64,000 nucleotides of DNA from Flammeovirgaceae bacterium UBA2786 (GCA_002352225.1 DEIA01000042.1:1-64000); one strand, 5' to 3'. Shown: positions 17,704-27,395, counted from the first letter of the stretch. Translations and numbers: made by a program. The notes: a model not told the origin generated them from the letters alone.

Positions 17704-19068
17704 ATGGAAAAACCCACTTTACCCAAAGGCACCCGCGATTTTGGCCCCTCTCAAATGGCCAAAAGACAGTTTATCTTCAATACCATACGCTCAGTTTTTC
17801 AAAAATATGGATTCCAACCCCTCGAAACCCCAGCCATGGAAAACCTGAGTACCCTTACGGGGAAGTATGGCGAGGAAGGCGATCAGTTATTGTTCAAAAT
17901 CCTGAATTCAGGTGACTTTCTAAAAGAGGCGAACAAAGAAAACCTGCAAACTGGTAACTGGAAACTGGTAACTGGCGATATTTCCGAAAAAGGCCTCCGC
18001 TACGATCTTACCGTTCCGTTTGCGCGCTATGTAGTAATGAACCGGCACGAAATCACCTTTCCATTTAAACGTTATCAGATACAACCCGTTTGGCGAGCCG
18101 ACCGGCCGCAGAAAGGTCGCTACCGCGAGTTTTACCAATGCGATGCCGATGTGGTAGGCACCGATTCTTTAATCTGCGAAGCCGAAATTATTCTCATGAT
18201 TAAAGAAGTATTTAATGGACTGGGTATTACCGATTACTCAATTAAAATCAACCACCGGGCAATACTTTCCGGTTTAGCCGAAATATGCCAGGCAAGTGAG
18301 AAGGAAAGTTCTTTGTTTGTGGCTATCGACAAGCTGGATAAAATTGGTGAAGAGAAAGTAAAAGAAGAATTACGCAACCGCGGATTTAACGACACCAGCC
18401 TTACAGAAGTGTTTGATATTCTCAACTTCAAAGGCACTACAGCCGAAAAAATCAAATTTGCTTCTCAAAAATTTTCGAACAGCGAGGCAGGTAAAAAAGG
18501 TGTCAGCGAGTTTACACAGGTGCTGGAATTACTTAAAAGTTTTAACGCAACCGAAGAACACGTAGAATTCGATATTGCACTTGCGCGCGGACTGAGTTAC
18601 TACACCGGCTGCATCTTTGAAGTAAAAATCAACAATGTGTCAATCGGTAGCGTAAGTGGTGGTGGTCGATACGATAACCTTACGGGAGTATTTGGCTTGC
18701 CTGGAGTTTCAGGCGTAGGTTTTTCGTTTGGTGTAGATCGGTTGTACGATGCACTGGAAGAACTCAAACTCTTTCCGCAGGAGGCACAGATTTCCGGCAA
18801 GGTATTGATTGCGCATTTCGATGCCGAAAGCAAAACATACGGACTAAACATATTGCAGCAACTTCGCGCCCATGGTATTGCCTCCGAAATTTATCCGGAC
18901 ACAGTTAAGATTCAGAAGCAATTAGAATATGCCAATAAGAAAATGATTCCTTATGTAATTGTTATTGGCTCAGAAGAAGTGAAGAGCGGTGTATTGGCGT
19001 TTAAGAATATGAAGACCGGAGAACAGCAGAAGTTAGCAGTTGAAGAAATTTTAACTTTAGTTAAGTAG
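17704..19068 (+). CDS. hisS: Histidyl-tRNA synthetase
   Basis: 454 residues from ATG 17704; the upstream TTG (17689) adds only five residues. Class II synthetase: N-terminal LPKGTRDFGP, motif 2 region RADRPQKGRYREFYQCD, the histidine-binding loop ALARGLSYYTG, motif 3 GGGRYDNL and GVGFSFGVDRLY, then a C-terminal anticodon-binding domain (about 355-454). It charges tRNA-His with histidine. A segment LQTGNWKLVTGD after GDFL is encoded by a duplicated 13-bp sequence (17949-17975) and looks like an in-frame repeat insertion in a loop that varies within the family. The essential motifs are intact. Confidence 0.96.
   Translation: MEKPTLPKGTRDFGPSQMAKRQFIFNTIRSVFQKYGFQPLETPAMENLSTLTGKYGEEGDQLLFKILNSGDFLKEANKENLQTGNWKLVTGDISEKGLRYDLTVPFARYVVMNRHEITFPFKRYQIQPVWRADRPQKGRYREFYQCDADVVGTDSLICEAEIILMIKEVFNGLGITDYSIKINHRAILSGLAEICQASEKESSLFVAIDKLDKIGEEKVKEELRNRGFNDTSLTEVFDILNFKGTTAEKIKFASQKFSNSEAGKKGVSEFTQVLELLKSFNATEEHVEFDIALARGLSYYTGCIFEVKINNVSIGSVSGGGRYDNLTGVFGLPGVSGVGFSFGVDRLYDALEELKLFPQEAQISGKVLIAHFDAESKTYGLNILQQLRAHGIASEIYPDTVKIQKQLEYANKKMIPYVIVIGSEEVKSGVLAFKNMKTGEQQKLAVEEILTLVK
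17949..17975 (+). repeat. Two 13-bp direct repeats inside hisS
   Basis: AACTGGTAACTGG occurs at 17949-17961 and again at 17963-17975, one base apart, in frame and coding for TGNWKLVTG. Each copy is itself made of two AACTGG units. It resembles short intergenic repeat arrays more than ordinary coding sequence. Confidence 0.85.
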
Positions 19069-19176
19069 GCAGTATGCAGGCGGCAGTATGCAGTAAGATA
19101 AAACCAATTCTCAGGCAAAGTCCTCTATTAAATTTTAATCCTCCGCCTACTGTTTACTGCCAACCGCCTACTAATT
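19069..19176. repeat. Degenerate GGCAGTATGCA-type repeats with inverted copies
   Basis: GGCAGTATGCA occurs twice (about 19069-19092), and TACTGTTTACTGCC with CCGCCTAC (about 19143-19172) forms the opposite-strand counterpart, so the hisS-hutH spacer can fold into an imperfect long hairpin. It may end hisS transcripts. No T tract follows, so it is annotated as a repeat. Confidence 0.6.
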
Positions 19177-19191
19177 AACTACCTCACCTAA

Positions 19192-20694
19192 ATGGAAAGC
19201 ATATTCACCATATCCAACTCTCGCTTATCGCTTCGCGATCTCGATCAGGTTTTGCGAAGCAACATCAACCTTTCACTTTCTGAAAATTCGCGCAAGCAGA
19301 TTGTAAAGTGCCGCGAGTACCTCGATCAGAAACTGGCTGCTTCCTCCACTCCCATTTATGGTATTAACACAGGTTTTGGCTCGTTGTACAATAAAAACAT
19401 TCCCAAAGATCAACTCGAAAAACTTCAGGAAAATTTAGTGAAGTCGCACGCGTGTGGTACCGGCCCCGAGGTTCCCGCTGATATTGTAATGTTAATGCTC
19501 TTCCTTAAAATCCAATCGCTTTCGTATGGCTACTCGGGTGTGCAGGTAGAAACGGTGCAGCGGTTAATCGAAATGTTTAACAACCGCGTGTGGCCCCGCA
19601 TATATGAAATGGGTTCGTTGGGTGCATCGGGCGACCTGGCACCGCTTGCACACTTATCGCTTACACTGATTGGTTTGGGCGAAGTACACCACAAAGGTGA
19701 AGTATATCCGGGTGAAGCTATTCTTAAAAAATTTGGCTGGGATAAAATTCATTTCAAAGCTAAAGAAGGATTAGCCCTGTTGAATGGCACACAATTCATG
19801 AGTGCCTATGGTACATGGAGTTTATTACATGCTCACCGTCTATTAAAATTAGCAAACCTGATTGGTGCGCTTTCGCTCGATGGGTTTGATGGCCGACTTG
19901 AACCATTTGATGAAGATGTGCATAAAATTCGTCCGCATAATGGGCAGCTTAATGTTGCCAAAGAAATAACAGAACTTTTAGCAGGAAGTACCATTGCCGT
20001 GCAGTCTAAAAAGCATGTTCAGGATCCTTACTCCTTCCGCTGCATTCCGCAAGTACATGGAGCGAGTTACGATGCCATTCAGTTTGTAACACAAAGTTTT
20101 CTTACCGAAATTAATTCGGTAAGCGACAATCCGAATGTGTTTGCTGACGCAGATAAAATTATTTCCGCTGGTAATTTCCATGGGCAACCCCTGGCCTTAC
20201 CATTAGACTTTCTAGCAATCGCCTTGGCCGAATTAGGAAACATTTCGGAACGCAGAACTTATCAACTAATTTCAGGCAGTAGAGATTTACCCAATTACTT
20301 AGTAGCCGATCCGGGTATTAACTCCGGACTAATGATACCACAATACACAGCCGCTTCGCTGGTAAGCCAGAACAAACAACTTTGCACGCCCGCTTCGGTC
20401 GATTCGATTGTATCGAGCAACGGGCAGGAAGATCACGTAAGTATGGGGGCAAACGCAGCCACCAAAGTATATCGGGTGGTAAACAACCTATACTCGATTT
20501 TAGCTATCGAATTGATTACCGCAGCCCAGGCTTTGCATTTCAGAAGACCGTTAACCTCATCGCCCCAACTGGAAGAGTTTGTAAATACTTTCCGGCAGGT
20601 TGTTCCGTTTATAGAAACAGACCGGGAATTGCATATAGATATAGTAGCCGCTGAAAATTTCTTAAAACAGTACGCCTTGAAGTTTCCGGTATAA
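19192..20694 (+). CDS. hutH: Histidine ammonia-lyase
   Basis: 500 residues, near the usual HAL length. The MIO cofactor triad Ala-Ser-Gly is at 145-147 within GSLGASGDLAPLAHLSL; YGINTGFG (56-63) and the later SDNPNVF and NGQEDHVSMG segments also fit. The enzyme removes ammonia from histidine to give urocanate. The selectivity site reads KSHACGTG, with Ser-His as in histidine rather than tyrosine lyases. No hutU, hutI or hutG is in this window, so the rest of the pathway, if present, lies elsewhere. It follows hisS by 123 bases that contain repeats. Confidence 0.9.
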   Translation: MESIFTISNSRLSLRDLDQVLRSNINLSLSENSRKQIVKCREYLDQKLAASSTPIYGINTGFGSLYNKNIPKDQLEKLQENLVKSHACGTGPEVPADIVMLMLFLKIQSLSYGYSGVQVETVQRLIEMFNNRVWPRIYEMGSLGASGDLAPLAHLSLTLIGLGEVHHKGEVYPGEAILKKFGWDKIHFKAKEGLALLNGTQFMSAYGTWSLLHAHRLLKLANLIGALSLDGFDGRLEPFDEDVHKIRPHNGQLNVAKEITELLAGSTIAVQSKKHVQDPYSFRCIPQVHGASYDAIQFVTQSFLTEINSVSDNPNVFADADKIISAGNFHGQPLALPLDFLAIALAELGNISERRTYQLISGSRDLPNYLVADPGINSGLMIPQYTAASLVSQNKQLCTPASVDSIVSSNGQEDHVSMGANAATKVYRVVNNLYSILAIELITAAQALHFRRPLTSSPQLEEFVNTFRQVVPFIETDRELHIDIVAAENFLKQYALKFPV

Positions 20695-20755
20695 TCCGTG
20701 GTTGTGTTTTTTAAATTTTTAATCAGCAAATATTAATTCGTAATGTATTGAGTTT

Positions 20756-22675
20756 GTGAAGAAAGGAGTTTTAACATTAGGCCTGATTTTAACGCTCGCG
20801 TTAAGCGCACACAGCCAGTATGTAAGCCGGTTGGGACGTTTTAACGTAAACGAAGTAAAGGGCTGTGCTCCGTTTACCGTTACCATACTGGATACTAACC
20901 TGCTCAACCCTCTTCCCAACACACAGCACTGTACTCCGGGGTTTCCCTGTTTAATGACTTCCGGAGATGGTGCACCGGCATTGCAAAATCAGTTTACCAT
21001 TACCTACACCCAACCGGGTACTTATACCCTTTCAGTTTTATATCAAAACATTGGTGCCGATGATATTCAGATTACCGTTGATCCCAACATTCAGCCCGAA
21101 TTTGAAGTATACACCTGTTCTGGTTTTCAGACCTCTGTTAACATTACCGATAAGACCTACGATCAATACTTCATTGATTTTAATAATGATGGTACAATTG
21201 AAACCGCTATTCCCAACGGTAACAATCAAACCGCTTCGCATAACTATGGTGGAGCAGGAACCTTCAACATAAGTGTTAGGGGGCGCGACCTCAACTCGGC
21301 CAATAATTGCGCAGCTAAAATCCAATCGTTTACTGCACTTCCCGTTTTGCCAACACCACAAATCAATACCCTAACTGTGCTCAACAGTACTTCGCTGCAA
21401 CTGGATTTTACACCCCAACCCAACATTCAGTATAAATTGGAGATTGGTGTAAACACGGGTTCTTCCTTTCAACAATTTCAAACCCTGTATGGTGTTAATA
21501 CCGTTACGGTTTCTAATCTGTTAACTGAAAACAATTTTTATTGCTTCCGGTTAAGTTCGTTCGATCCCTGCACCAATACCCATACCTATTCGGCACCCGT
21601 GTGTAGTCATAACTTCGATCTCAGCATCGAAAACGGAAATAACCGGTTAACCTGGGCAACTGCTTCGGTGGGGGTTCTCAATACTGAAATAATACGCAAT
21701 GGCACCTCCTATACCATTATACCCGGTTCGCCCAACCAGCTTAACGATGTGGATGTGGTTTGTAAAACCAATTATTGCTATCAGGTTATTAACCGTTATG
21801 CCGGTGGTAGTCGCAGTATATCGTTGGAAAAATGTGGCGAAGCATTTACTACGGTTACTCCCACACAAATAAATAATGTAAGTGCCCTGGTTGCTTCTCC
21901 GGGAGTTCAGTTGCTGTGGCAACAGGATCCTGCATTCTCGGTAGCGCAATATGCTATCTCTCGCGGTCAGCCCGGTTCTGGCTTTTCGGTTATTAATCAA
22001 ACTCCTGTTCAGAGTTTTGCTGATCCTGATTATACTACCGAATCTGGTTATTGCTATCGTATTAATTATACCGATTTGTGTGATAACAACAGTCAGCAGG
22101 GGGTTTTGGTTTGTCCCATTCAGCTTACTGCATCGGTCGATGATCAGAATGGAATAACCGTGCGATGGACCCAATTTAAAGGATGGCAAAGCGGGGTTGT
22201 TAATTATCAATTACAAAAGTTTGACAAAAGCGGTGGTTTGATGGCTACACTCAATTTGGGTGCTGATACGCTCTATGTAGATGATCAGCCCGATGCTGTA
22301 AATCAGGTATTACAATATGTAGTTACTGCCCACCCTGTACAGGTTGGATTGCCAAACTCTATTTCCAACCGGTTAGTGGTAACGCGCGAGGTAAACCTGT
22401 TTCACCCAACAGCCTTTACACCCGATGGTATAGGGCCGGTAGAGAACGAAACATTTACGGTGCGGGGCCATTACATTACCAAACTTGAACTAAAAGTTTT
22501 TGATCGGTGGGGCACCATGGTGTACTTCAACGATAATAACGAGCCCTGGAACGGTACCCATAACGGGCGCACCTTACCAGAAGGAACGTATATATGGAAT
22601 GCAAAAATTATCGACTTTGCCGGTCGCACATTTAACCGGGGCGGTGGCGTAGTTATTCTTAAAAAAAGGAACTAG
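20756..22675 (+). CDS. Secreted protein with PKD-like domain and T9SS type B C-terminal domain
   Basis: 639 residues. A signal peptide (1-20, ending AHSQ) precedes a PKD-like domain (about 35-110, GCAPFTVTILD and TYTQPGTYTLSV). Then come Ig/fibronectin-like beta domains (about 200-545). The last 90 residues form a gliding-motility type C-terminal domain: FHPTAFTPDG, LKVFDRWGTMVYF, WNGTHNG, LPEGTYIWNAKI. That domain is the type B sorting signal of T9SS and is removed or used for anchoring at the surface. It starts at GTG; no in-frame ATG lies nearby. Probable surface-attached protein; partner or ligand unknown. PorX in this window shows the T9SS is regulated in this organism. Confidence 0.88.
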   Translation: MKKGVLTLGLILTLALSAHSQYVSRLGRFNVNEVKGCAPFTVTILDTNLLNPLPNTQHCTPGFPCLMTSGDGAPALQNQFTITYTQPGTYTLSVLYQNIGADDIQITVDPNIQPEFEVYTCSGFQTSVNITDKTYDQYFIDFNNDGTIETAIPNGNNQTASHNYGGAGTFNISVRGRDLNSANNCAAKIQSFTALPVLPTPQINTLTVLNSTSLQLDFTPQPNIQYKLEIGVNTGSSFQQFQTLYGVNTVTVSNLLTENNFYCFRLSSFDPCTNTHTYSAPVCSHNFDLSIENGNNRLTWATASVGVLNTEIIRNGTSYTIIPGSPNQLNDVDVVCKTNYCYQVINRYAGGSRSISLEKCGEAFTTVTPTQINNVSALVASPGVQLLWQQDPAFSVAQYAISRGQPGSGFSVINQTPVQSFADPDYTTESGYCYRINYTDLCDNNSQQGVLVCPIQLTASVDDQNGITVRWTQFKGWQSGVVNYQLQKFDKSGGLMATLNLGADTLYVDDQPDAVNQVLQYVVTAHPVQVGLPNSISNRLVVTREVNLFHPTAFTPDGIGPVENETFTVRGHYITKLELKVFDRWGTMVYFNDNNEPWNGTHNGRTLPEGTYIWNAKIIDFAGRTFNRGGGVVILKKRN

Positions 22676-22687
22676 TCCTGTTTCCAT

Positions 22688-22695
22688 TATCTTTG
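22688..22695 (+). promoter_or_regulatory. -7 element TATCTTTG for ybaB operon
   Basis: Exact TAnnTTTG, 24 bases before the ybaB ATG, and downstream of the previous stop. No clear -33 TTG at the expected spacing. Confidence 0.5.
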
Positions 22696-22719
22696 TAACG
22701 TATTTAAAATTCAGGCAGC

Positions 22720-23055
22720 ATGTTCGACATGATGAAAATGATGGGCCGCATGAAAGAAGTGCAGGCTAAAATCAAAGAAGCGCAGGATAATCTGATAAAC
22801 GTTAAAGCCACGGGCGAATCGGGTGGTGGTATGGTGAAGGCTATTGTGAATGGTAAAAAGCAGTTGATAGCTCTTGAAATCGATCCGGTTATTCTAAAGG
22901 GAGAAGATAAAATGATTGTGCAGGATCTGGTGGTAGCCGCTGTAAACAAAGCATCGGACGAGGCCGAAATACTGGCTAAAGAAGAATTGAAAAAAGCCAC
23001 AGAAGGATTATTGCCCAACATTCCGGGCATGGATTTAAGCAGTTTGATGGGATGA
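22720..23055 (+). CDS. ybaB: YbaB/EbfC family nucleoid-associated protein
   Basis: 111 residues. Typical family organisation: an N-terminal helix MMKMMGRMKEVQAKIKEAQD, the conserved GGGMVKAIVNGKKQLIALEI strand region, and ending in the Met- and Gly-rich GMDLSSLMG. YbaB/EbfC dimers bind DNA with little specificity and help organise the nucleoid. In many bacteria the gene follows dnaX; here it is instead first of a two-gene unit with a glycosyltransferase whose start overlaps its stop (ATGA). Confidence 0.92.
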   Translation: MFDMMKMMGRMKEVQAKIKEAQDNLINVKATGESGGGMVKAIVNGKKQLIALEIDPVILKGEDKMIVQDLVVAAVNKASDEAEILAKEELKKATEGLLPNIPGMDLSSLMG

Positions 23056-24065
23056 TTGAAACTGCCGTTGTTATTCTGAACTACAACGGAAAACATTTCC
23101 TGCAAAAATTTTTGCCGGGCGTTATTACCCATAGTGGTTCGGCTAAAATTATTGTAGCCGATAATGCTTCAACCGATGATTCGGTACATTTTCTGAAAGA
23201 GAATTTCTCAAATCAGGTTCAGATTTTGCAACTGGATAGCAATACCGGGTATTGCGGGGGCTACAATAATGCCTTGAAACAAATCCAGGCCGAATACTAT
23301 GTCTTGCTAAATTCGGATGTAGAAGTAACCCCGGGCTGGATTGACCCGGTTATCAAACTTTTCAAACAAGATGCATCCATCGCGGCAGCACAACCCAAAA
23401 TACTCTCGTATCACACACGCAACGAATTTGAATATGCCGGGGCGGCCGGAGGGTTTATCGATAGCTTTGGCTACCCGTTTTGTCGTGGAAGAATTTTTAA
23501 CACGTTCGAAAAAGACACGGGCCAGTATAATGATACCCGGCCGGTATTTTGGGCCACCGGGGCTTGCTTGTTTATTCGCTCCAAAATTTTTCATCAACAT
23601 GGCGGGTTTGACAAAGATTTTTTTGCCCACATGGAAGAGATTGATCTATGCTGGCGTATACAGCGCAGTGGGTTGAAAGTTTTCTATGCCGGCAATTCGC
23701 ACGTCTATCATGTAGGTGGTGGAACCCTTTCTAAGGCCAATCCCCGAAAAACTTACTTCAATTTTCGCAACGGATTAAGTCTGCTCATAAAGAATTTACC
23801 AGAAAGGCAACTCTATTGGAAAATTCCAATACGGCTTATCTTGGATTGGCTGGCGGCCACAAATTTTTTACTGGCCGGTTTACCAGCCGATGCCTGGGCT
23901 GTGATCAAAGCCCACGGGAGTTTTATTAAAAATTTGAGATTGGACTACCGTAAACGCACCGTATTGCCAGTTCCTATTAACCAGATAAACACAATTTTTA
24001 GCGGGTTACTGCCGGCATCTTTTTACCTAAAAGGCAAACGGCACTTCTCAGATTTCAGGTTTTAA
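23052..24065 (+). CDS. Glycosyltransferase family 2 (rhamnosyltransferase-like)
   Basis: 337 residues. GT-A fold with VVILNYNGKHFL at the start, VADNASTDDS (about 34-43), NSDVEV as the metal-binding motif, then ATGACLFIRSKIF and GGFDKDFFAHMEEIDLCWR, the catalytic acidic region of GT2 enzymes such as those adding rhamnose to O-antigen. It has no clear membrane segments, so it is likely cytoplasmic or membrane-peripheral. The start overlaps ybaB by four bases; its stop overlaps the converging PspC gene by four bases. Confidence 0.88.
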   Translation: MIETAVVILNYNGKHFLQKFLPGVITHSGSAKIIVADNASTDDSVHFLKENFSNQVQILQLDSNTGYCGGYNNALKQIQAEYYVLLNSDVEVTPGWIDPVIKLFKQDASIAAAQPKILSYHTRNEFEYAGAAGGFIDSFGYPFCRGRIFNTFEKDTGQYNDTRPVFWATGACLFIRSKIFHQHGGFDKDFFAHMEEIDLCWRIQRSGLKVFYAGNSHVYHVGGGTLSKANPRKTYFNFRNGLSLLIKNLPERQLYWKIPIRLILDWLAATNFLLAGLPADAWAVIKAHGSFIKNLRLDYRKRTVLPVPINQINTIFSGLLPASFYLKGKRHFSDFRF

Positions 24066-24289
24066 TAATCCCAAATAGTACTGCGCCTGCGCAAATGTCT
24101 GCGCATATTCAATACAAATGCAATCGATAGATATATAATTAGAGGGGATCCGAAAGTTAAAAATGAGGCGTAAATAAAAAACAACCGGATGGAAGATGTT
24201 GCTATTCCCATCCATTCGCCCAGCCCGGCACATACGCCAAATGCCTGCTTCTCAAAAAAAAGTTGTATCTCTTTAATTAATCCCGCCAT
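24062..24289 (-). CDS. PspC domain protein
   Basis: 75 residues. The PspC pattern is clear: FGVCAGLGEWMGIATSSIRL followed by a hydrophobic membrane stretch (about 36-60) and a basic tail (MRRHLRRRS). PspC proteins sit in the inner membrane and, in enterobacteria, take part in the phage-shock envelope stress response. Here there is no pspA or pspB nearby, as is usual for stand-alone PspC proteins in Bacteroidota. The gene ends within the stop of the converging glycosyltransferase. Confidence 0.85.
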   Translation of the reverse strand: MAGLIKEIQLFFEKQAFGVCAGLGEWMGIATSSIRLFFIYASFLTFGSPLIIYLSIAFVLNMRRHLRRRSTIWDY

Positions 24290-24428
24290 ACGTCATTTGC
24301 CAAAAAATGGCTTTTAACATCCATTTACCTGAGTAAATGCCGATTTACCGACTAATTACTCCCGCTGCAAATATAACCCGTTAAGATGCTGAAAATTAGG
24401 GGTCAGCTTGTAATTTTTTTGGCTATTA

Positions 24429-24460
24429 TTGCACAAAAATAGGGGTTTGGGTTAACTTTG
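24429..24460 (+). promoter_or_regulatory. Bacteroidota promoter, TTG-N21-TAACTTTG
   Basis: TTG at 24429-24431 and TAACTTTG at 24453-24460 with 21 bases between them, one of the best matches to the -33/-7 consensus in the window. The following 33-base leader reaches ATG 24494. Confidence 0.7.
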
Positions 24461-24493
24461 CCCCTCGTTTACGGTAACCTATAATTTAAAACC

Positions 24494-26266
24494 ATGAGAA
24501 AATTATTTTACGCATTCATGATCATCGGGGCCCTAACCTTTTCGGGATGTTCCCTGCCACAAATGATCAAAGCTGCCAAAGAGCAAAAGTTGGAAATTAA
24601 TCCTAACCCGCTTGAAGTTCACAAAGACACGGTAGTATTCGACATGACTGGTAACCTGCCGGTTAAGATGTTGAAAAAAGGAACAGTTTATACGCTAAAT
24701 ACTTTCTATAAGTATGGCGAAAACGAGCTGGCCCTCGCTCCTGCTGAATATCGTGCGGACGACTTCCCCAATAGCTCAACGGAAGAAGTTAAGGTTACCA
24801 AAAATCAGGTATTCGCTTACAAAGACGACTATAAAGTAGGTACTGTTGAAGTACAAGGTGTTGCCTCAAAAGGCACTAAATCAAAAACTACCCCTCGTCT
24901 TACTTTAGCAACCGGCATAATCACCACTTCTAAACTGGTTCAAAACTCATATTATGCAGCCTACGCAGGCCATGGTTACAACAACCAGGAAGAACTTATT
25001 CCGGTAGTAATTCCTGATTTCATTTTTGAAAGAGGCCGCTCTGTACTCCGTACCACAGAAATAAAAGCTGATAAAGGAAAACAATTAGATGCGTTCATCG
25101 CTTCTAAGAACGTAACCCGTACAGTAACCATTACCGGTACCCACTCACCTGAAGGTGCTGAGCGCATTAACACCAAACTTTCTGAAGAACGTGCTAAAGC
25201 GATTGAAAAATTCTATCGTGCACAAATGAAGAAATATGATTACAAAGGCGCTGCCGATTCAATCAAATTTATCTTAAAGCCTGTTGTTGACGACTGGACT
25301 GAATTTAAAAACGCACTGGCGGCTTATGATAAAATCACTTCTGATGAAAAATCTGAATACCTGAACATCATCAACGGTGGTGGTTCTTTCGAAGATCAGG
25401 AGAAATCAATGAAGAAATTGAAGACTTATAATAAAGTATTCAAAGATGTATACCCTGGCTTGCGTACAGCAAAAACTGAAATTCTTACTGTAAAAGATAA
25501 AAAGACAGATGCAGAAATTTCTGTATTAGCTAAGCAAATTACCTCAGGTCAGGCTTCTGCCGATGCGCTTTCATTCGAAGAATTAATGTACTCAGCTACC
25601 TTAACCCCTTCACTGGAAGAGAAAGTTGCTATTTATGAAGCTGCTACTAAAAAGGGCAGCAACTGGAATGCACACAATAACTTAGCTGCTGCTTACCTGC
25701 AATCTGCCATGCAAAATTCAGCTAATGCCAGCAGCCTTGTTGACAAAGCTTCTGCGCAGGTAGAAATAGCTGCCAAACTAAACGAATCTTCTGAGGTATT
25801 GGCCAACCAGGCTACTATCTCGTTGTGGAGAGGCAACCCTTACAAAGCATATAGCCAGGCTACAAAAGCTTTGCGCGGAGCAAGCAACGATGTAACACGC
25901 GGTGTAAATGGTGTTAAAGGTGCTTCTGAAATCTATATGGCAAACTATAGTTCAGCGGTAAGCTCAACTTCATCTGCTTTAGATACAGATGTAAACTTGT
26001 TCAATAAAGGTTTGGCTCAGTTACTGAACAAAGATTTCAGTAATGCTGCTTCTTCATTTGCAGAAGCAACCCGTAAAAACAGCAACCTGGCTATTGGTTA
26101 CTACGGTGCTGCAGTTGCTGCTGCCCGTTCTGGCAATGGCGATGCTGTAGTAAGCAACCTGACCAGCGCGGTTCGTATCGATTCTGGTTTAAAAGACAAA
26201 GCACTTACTGACCTTGAGTTTGCCAAGTTCGCTACTACCGAAGCGTTCCGCAACGCACTTAAGTAA
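24494..26266 (+). CDS. OmpA-like and TPR-containing lipoprotein
   Basis: 590 residues. A lipoprotein signal with lipobox FSGC (Cys19). Residues about 174-245 resemble an OmpA-like domain: PDFIFERGRSVLR, then TITGTHSPEGAERINTKLSE and ERAKAIEKFY. The C-terminal third (about 365-590) is a run of Ala-rich helical repeats typical of TPRs (for example WNAHNNLAAAYLQSA and NLAIGYYGAAVAAA). The combination suggests an outer-membrane lipoprotein that binds peptidoglycan and recruits partners; partners unknown. A consensus promoter and a strong terminator frame it as a single-gene unit that is probably well expressed. Confidence 0.82.
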   Translation: MRKLFYAFMIIGALTFSGCSLPQMIKAAKEQKLEINPNPLEVHKDTVVFDMTGNLPVKMLKKGTVYTLNTFYKYGENELALAPAEYRADDFPNSSTEEVKVTKNQVFAYKDDYKVGTVEVQGVASKGTKSKTTPRLTLATGIITTSKLVQNSYYAAYAGHGYNNQEELIPVVIPDFIFERGRSVLRTTEIKADKGKQLDAFIASKNVTRTVTITGTHSPEGAERINTKLSEERAKAIEKFYRAQMKKYDYKGAADSIKFILKPVVDDWTEFKNALAAYDKITSDEKSEYLNIINGGGSFEDQEKSMKKLKTYNKVFKDVYPGLRTAKTEILTVKDKKTDAEISVLAKQITSGQASADALSFEELMYSATLTPSLEEKVAIYEAATKKGSNWNAHNNLAAAYLQSAMQNSANASSLVDKASAQVEIAAKLNESSEVLANQATISLWRGNPYKAYSQATKALRGASNDVTRGVNGVKGASEIYMANYSSAVSSTSSALDTDVNLFNKGLAQLLNKDFSNAASSFAEATRKNSNLAIGYYGAAVAAARSGNGDAVVSNLTSAVRIDSGLKDKALTDLEFAKFATTEAFRNALK

Positions 26267-26286
26267 TCATTAGATTCCGTAAATAG

Positions 26287-26315
26287 AAAAACCCCGGCAT
26301 TCACCGGGGTTTTTT
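26287..26315 (+). terminator. Strong intrinsic terminator
   Basis: Arms AAAAACCCCGG (26287-26297) and CCGGGGTTTTTT (26304-26315) with a CATTCA loop. It ends the lipoprotein transcript. Confidence 0.92.
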
Positions 26316-26414
26316 GTTGCTGTTTCATTAGCAAATGGTTAAAAAAACACGCTATTCGTTTTAATCTGAGCCTTTCCTGCCTATTTTTACGGGCTTTCCA
26401 AACTAACGGCAGCT

Positions 26415-27395
26415 ATGAGAGAAATTCAATTCAGAGAAGCACTACGCGAAGCCATGAGCGAAGAAATGAGGCGCGATGGTAGCATCTTTTTAATGGGCGA
26501 AGAAGTAGCCGAATACAATGGTGCATATAAAGTAAGTCAGGGAATGCTGGATGAGTTTGGAGCAAAACGGGTAATTGATACCCCCATCTCAGAACTGGGT
26601 TTTGCCGGTATTGGAGTAGGTGCCGCTATGAATGGTCTTAGGCCTATTATTGAATTCATGACCTTCAATTTTTCGCTGGTAGCTATAGATCAGATTATTA
26701 ACTCTGCCGCCAAGACTTTATCCATGTCGGGTGGACAATACCATTGCCCCATCGTTTTCCGCGGCCCTACCGGTAATGCCGGTCAGTTGGGGGCTCAACA
26801 TTCTCAAAATTTTGAAAACTGGTTTGCGAATACGCCCGGTTTAAAGGTGGTGGTTCCATCCAACCCATACGATGCAAAAGGTTTGTTAAAAACCTCTATT
26901 CGCGATAACGACCCTGTTATCTTCATGGAATCGGAAGTAATGTATGGAGACAAGGGTGATGTGCCCACAGAAGAATACCTGATTCCAATTGGCCTGGCTG
27001 ATATAAAACGAAGTGGTACTGATGTAACCCTTGTATCGTTTGGCAAGATTATGAAGGTAGCTTTGGCAGCTGCCCAGGAACTGGAAAAAGAAGGCATCTC
27101 AGCCGAAGTAATTGATCTGCGTTCGGTTCGCCCTATTGACTATGCTACTATAGTAGAATCAGTAAAGAAGACCAACCGCCTGGTGATTGTAGAAGAAGCC
27201 TGGCCATTGTCATCTATCTCTACCGAGATTACCTATCATGTGCAAAAGCATGCCTTCGATTATCTGGATGCACCCATTCATCGCATTAATAGTTTAGATG
27301 TACCATTACCCTATGCCCCTACTTTAATTCAGGCTATTTTGCCCAATGTAGAGCGCACAGTAAAGGCTGTAAAGGCTGTGATGTACAAGGCCTAA
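26415..27395 (+). CDS. pdhB: Pyruvate dehydrogenase E1 component, beta subunit
   Basis: 326 residues, the normal length for E1-beta. The start [20 protein letters not shown], the [16 protein letters not shown] segment, [16 protein letters not shown] and [10 protein letters not shown] match bacterial PdhB. With the alpha subunit it forms the thiamine diphosphate-dependent E1 that decarboxylates pyruvate and passes the acetyl group to lipoamide on E2. The alpha subunit and E2 are not in this window, a split arrangement I would expect in Bacteroidota. The stop overlaps the converging flavin reductase gene by four bases. Confidence 0.93.
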   Translation: MREIQFREALREAMSEEMRRDGSIFLMGEEVAEYNGAYKVSQGMLDEFGAKRVIDTPISELGFAGIGVGAAMNGLRPIIEFMTFNFSLVAIDQIINSAAKTLSMSGGQYHCPIVFRGPTGNAGQLGAQHSQNFENWFANTPGLKVVVPSNPYDAKGLLKTSIRDNDPVIFMESEVMYGDKGDVPTEEYLIPIGLADIKRSGTDVTLVSFGKIMKVALAAAQELEKEGISAEVIDLRSVRPIDYATIVESVKKTNRLVIVEEAWPLSSISTEITYHVQKHAFDYLDAPIHRINSLDVPLPYAPTLIQAILPNVERTVKAVKAVMYKA

